A DNA stretch of 42,512 nucleotides. Source: Dechloromonas sp. (GTDB taxonomy: Bacteria > Pseudomonadota > Gammaproteobacteria > Burkholderiales > Rhodocyclaceae). Made by a program: the position numbers and the translations under genes. The stretch lies in the NCBI GenBank assembly GCA_016790815.1, contig JAEUOG010000057.1:1-42512 (forward strand). Reading direction: 5' to 3'. Positions 41,621 to 42,512 of this stretch are shown in pieces. Numbering within the stretch: the stretch's first letter is position 1; each line of letters opens with the position of its first letter. The notes beneath the pieces are model-generated. The model worked only from the letters and a program-made list of their open reading frames with translations. It had not been told where the DNA came from and ran no database searches.

Positions 41621-41658
41621 TGCTACGGTCGACCGGAAAAAAGCACCGAAAATGAAAA
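41621..41658 (+). repeat. Dispersed repeat, copy 13
   Basis: CTACGGTCGACCGGAAAAA, then AGCACCGAAAATGAAAA. Its A-rich end abuts the terminator stem of the minus-strand thioesterase gene, as copy 2 does at the dehydrogenase gene. Confidence 0.9.
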
Positions 41659-41685
41659 GGGGGCAACGAAATGTCGCAGCCCCCT
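41657..41685 (-). terminator. Terminator of the thioesterase gene
   Basis: AGGGGGC (41658-41664) pairs with GCCCCCT (41679-41685). On the minus strand the stem is followed by TTTTCATTTT, contributed by the repeat. Confidence 0.65.
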
Positions 41686-41698
41686 CTTGCTGCTGGAC

Positions 41699-42163
41699 CT
41701 ACTTCGCGACGAAGGTGTCCGGCATCTGCAGCGCCACCACTTCGCCACGCGCCGTAGCGACGCCTTCGGCATAGACCGTCGCCTCGACCACCACCTTGCG
41801 CCCCTTGATCTCCTTGACCTTGCCGCGAATCTCCAGCTCCGGACCGAGCGGCGTCGGCTTCAGGTAACTCACCTGCAGTGAGCCGGTCACGAAACGAAAC
41901 GCCGGCAAGCTGTCCATGTCGCGATTCTCGGCGCGATACATCGCCGCAGCCGCCGTGCCCGTGCAGTGGCAGTCGATCAGCGAAGCCAGCAGGCCGCCAT
42001 AAACGAAACCGGGAATCGCCGTGTGTTCGGGGCGCGGCTGAAAATGCGTGACCGTCTCGTCACCATCCCAGAAGGTCTTGATCTGGTGCCCATCCGCGTT
42101 TTCGCGGCCGCAACCGTAGCAGTGGGCAAGCGTCTCCGGGTAGCAATCCTGAAAGGCCTTCAT
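41699..42163 (-). CDS. PaaI/4HBT-type hotdog thioesterase
   Basis: A 154-aa single hotdog-domain protein. GFVYGGLLASLIDCHCTGTA contains the helix with the usual Asp position; LQVSYLKPTPLGPELEIRGKVKE and RKVVVEATVYAEG are the central strands; an N-terminal CYGCG precedes the fold. It probably hydrolyses an acyl-CoA in the cytosol; the substrate is unknown. AAGGAG lies before ATG 42163. Confidence 0.85.
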   Translation of the reverse strand: MKAFQDCYPETLAHCYGCGRENADGHQIKTFWDGDETVTHFQPRPEHTAIPGFVYGGLLASLIDCHCTGTAAAAMYRAENRDMDSLPAFRFVTGSLQVSYLKPTPLGPELEIRGKVKEIKGRKVVVEATVYAEGVATARGEVVALQMPDTFVAK

Positions 42164-42287
42164 GCTGTCTCCTTGTTTTTTGAAAGCGCCATCCTAGGCG
42201 ATGGCCCGTGCAGGCGCCATTGTCCGAGCAGTCAGTCTGCATGCAAATCCGGCCAAGGCGGATTTCAATTCACGAACCTGTACGCAG

Positions 42288-42318
42288 AGAACAAAAGGGG
42301 TCAGCCCCCTATTGTTCT
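42288..42318. repeat. Palindrome with GGGGTCAGCCCC core
   Basis: AGAACAA (42288-42294) and TTGTTCT (42312-42318) flank GGGG-TCAG-CCCC. A 31-bp imperfect palindrome in a 213-bp gene-free gap between the thioesterase and the partial transposase-like gene. Similar GGGGTCA palindromes often accompany insertion or REP-type elements. Confidence 0.55.
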
Positions 42319-42338
42319 GGGGATAGCGCTGGAGCGAC

Positions 42339-42374
42339 TTCCACGGACAACCCGAAAAAACCGTCGAATTTAAA
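42339..42374 (+). repeat. Dispersed repeat, copy 14
   Basis: CCACGGACAACCCGAAAAAA, then CCGTCGAATTTAAA. It lies 2 bp beyond the stop of the partial transposase-like gene. Diverged but with both boxes recognisable. Confidence 0.72.
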
Positions 42375-42376
42375 GG

Positions 42377-42512
42377 CTATGTACCCGTAACATGTTGAAC
42401 GCCACCGATCCCCAAAGCGGCGCGTAGGAAATCGGCAGAGGACATATTCCGGTCGTATCGCTCGATCAGTCGTCGCCATCCCAGATAGTTACCCAGATAG
42501 CGAGTGGTCACG
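42377..42512 (-). CDS. C-terminal end of a probable transposase (cut by window edge)
   Basis: A minus-strand frame open from the window edge to TAG at 42377-42379, about 44 residues: TTRYLGNYLGWRRLIERYDR, then MSSADFLRAALG. The RYLxNYLGWRR pattern recalls the C-termini of insertion-sequence transposases; the family cannot be fixed from this fragment. Confidence 0.5.
   Translation of the reverse strand, partial: VTTRYLGNYLGWRRLIERYDRNMSSADFLRAALGIGGVQHVTGT

Noticed and set aside
1-42512. CRISPR arrays, tRNA and rRNA genes
   Set aside because: No regularly spaced direct repeats and no cloverleaf or rRNA-like sequence were noticed; the dispersed repeat is irregularly spaced by kilobases and has no spacer structure.

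Overview
The window looks like chromosomal DNA of a high-GC, Gram-negative, respiring betaproteobacterium, most like Rhodocyclaceae (Dechloromonas/Azonexus relatives). This rests on gene content and is an inference: a beta-type trimeric porin, two TonB-dependent receptors, periplasmic PQQ alcohol dehydrogenases, an FNR/hemN/copper-ATPase block, selD, a bacterioferritin pair with bfd, and several sigma54-type promoters. No rRNA, tRNA, CRISPR array or prophage was seen.

Layout. (1) 1-15 kb is an alcohol-oxidation region. It holds a PQQ dehydrogenase with a Ca-type active site (17-1888), a pentapeptide-repeat protein, a PedF-like cytochrome c, a hipBA module, a second PQQ dehydrogenase with the lanthanide-type Asp (4849-6633, minus), and a divergent operon. 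In that operon a SoxYZ-like carrier, a metallo-hydrolase, TonB, a TonB receptor, a MoxY-like kinase and a LuxR-type regulator are joined by five successive 4-nt overlaps. Near-consensus sigma54 promoters face both ways between the second dehydrogenase and the operon. (2) 13.9-20.3 kb: prolyl aminopeptidase, FrnE-like oxidoreductase, FKBP, a second TonB receptor, a porin with a sigma54 promoter, and a DUF302 protein. (3) 20.3-29 kb: FNR, hemN with an FNR site at about -41.5, a SafE-like membrane protein, UspA, Cu+-ATPase, a GGDEF/EAL protein, a CopZ-like chaperone and selD. (4) 29-33 kb: a frameshifted hybrid sensor kinase paired with a substrate-binding protein. (5) 33-37 kb: bfd with a Fur-like box, two complementary bacterioferritin subunits, nudC, a small membrane protein and an MFS transporter. 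(6) 37.6-39.2 kb: a two-gene operon of a TIR-domain protein and a cytosolic SGNH hydrolase, a candidate defence module. (7) 39.5-42.5 kb: glutathione peroxidase, DUF2789, a secreted Cache protein, an unknown protein, a PaaI-type thioesterase and the C-terminus of a probable transposase.

The most unusual signal is a dispersed repeat of about 36 bp. It has a left box CGGTCRACCGGAAAAA, then after 2-4 bases a right box close to GGCCAAAAATGAAA. I count 14 copies and one doubtful copy in 42.5 kb, about one per 3 kb, 11 of the 14 in plus orientation. Most are intergenic, several abut hairpins at gene ends, and four lie in frame inside genes, three of those at N-terminal signal or anchor segments. 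It carries a palindromic core and phased A-tracts. I know of no described element that it matches.
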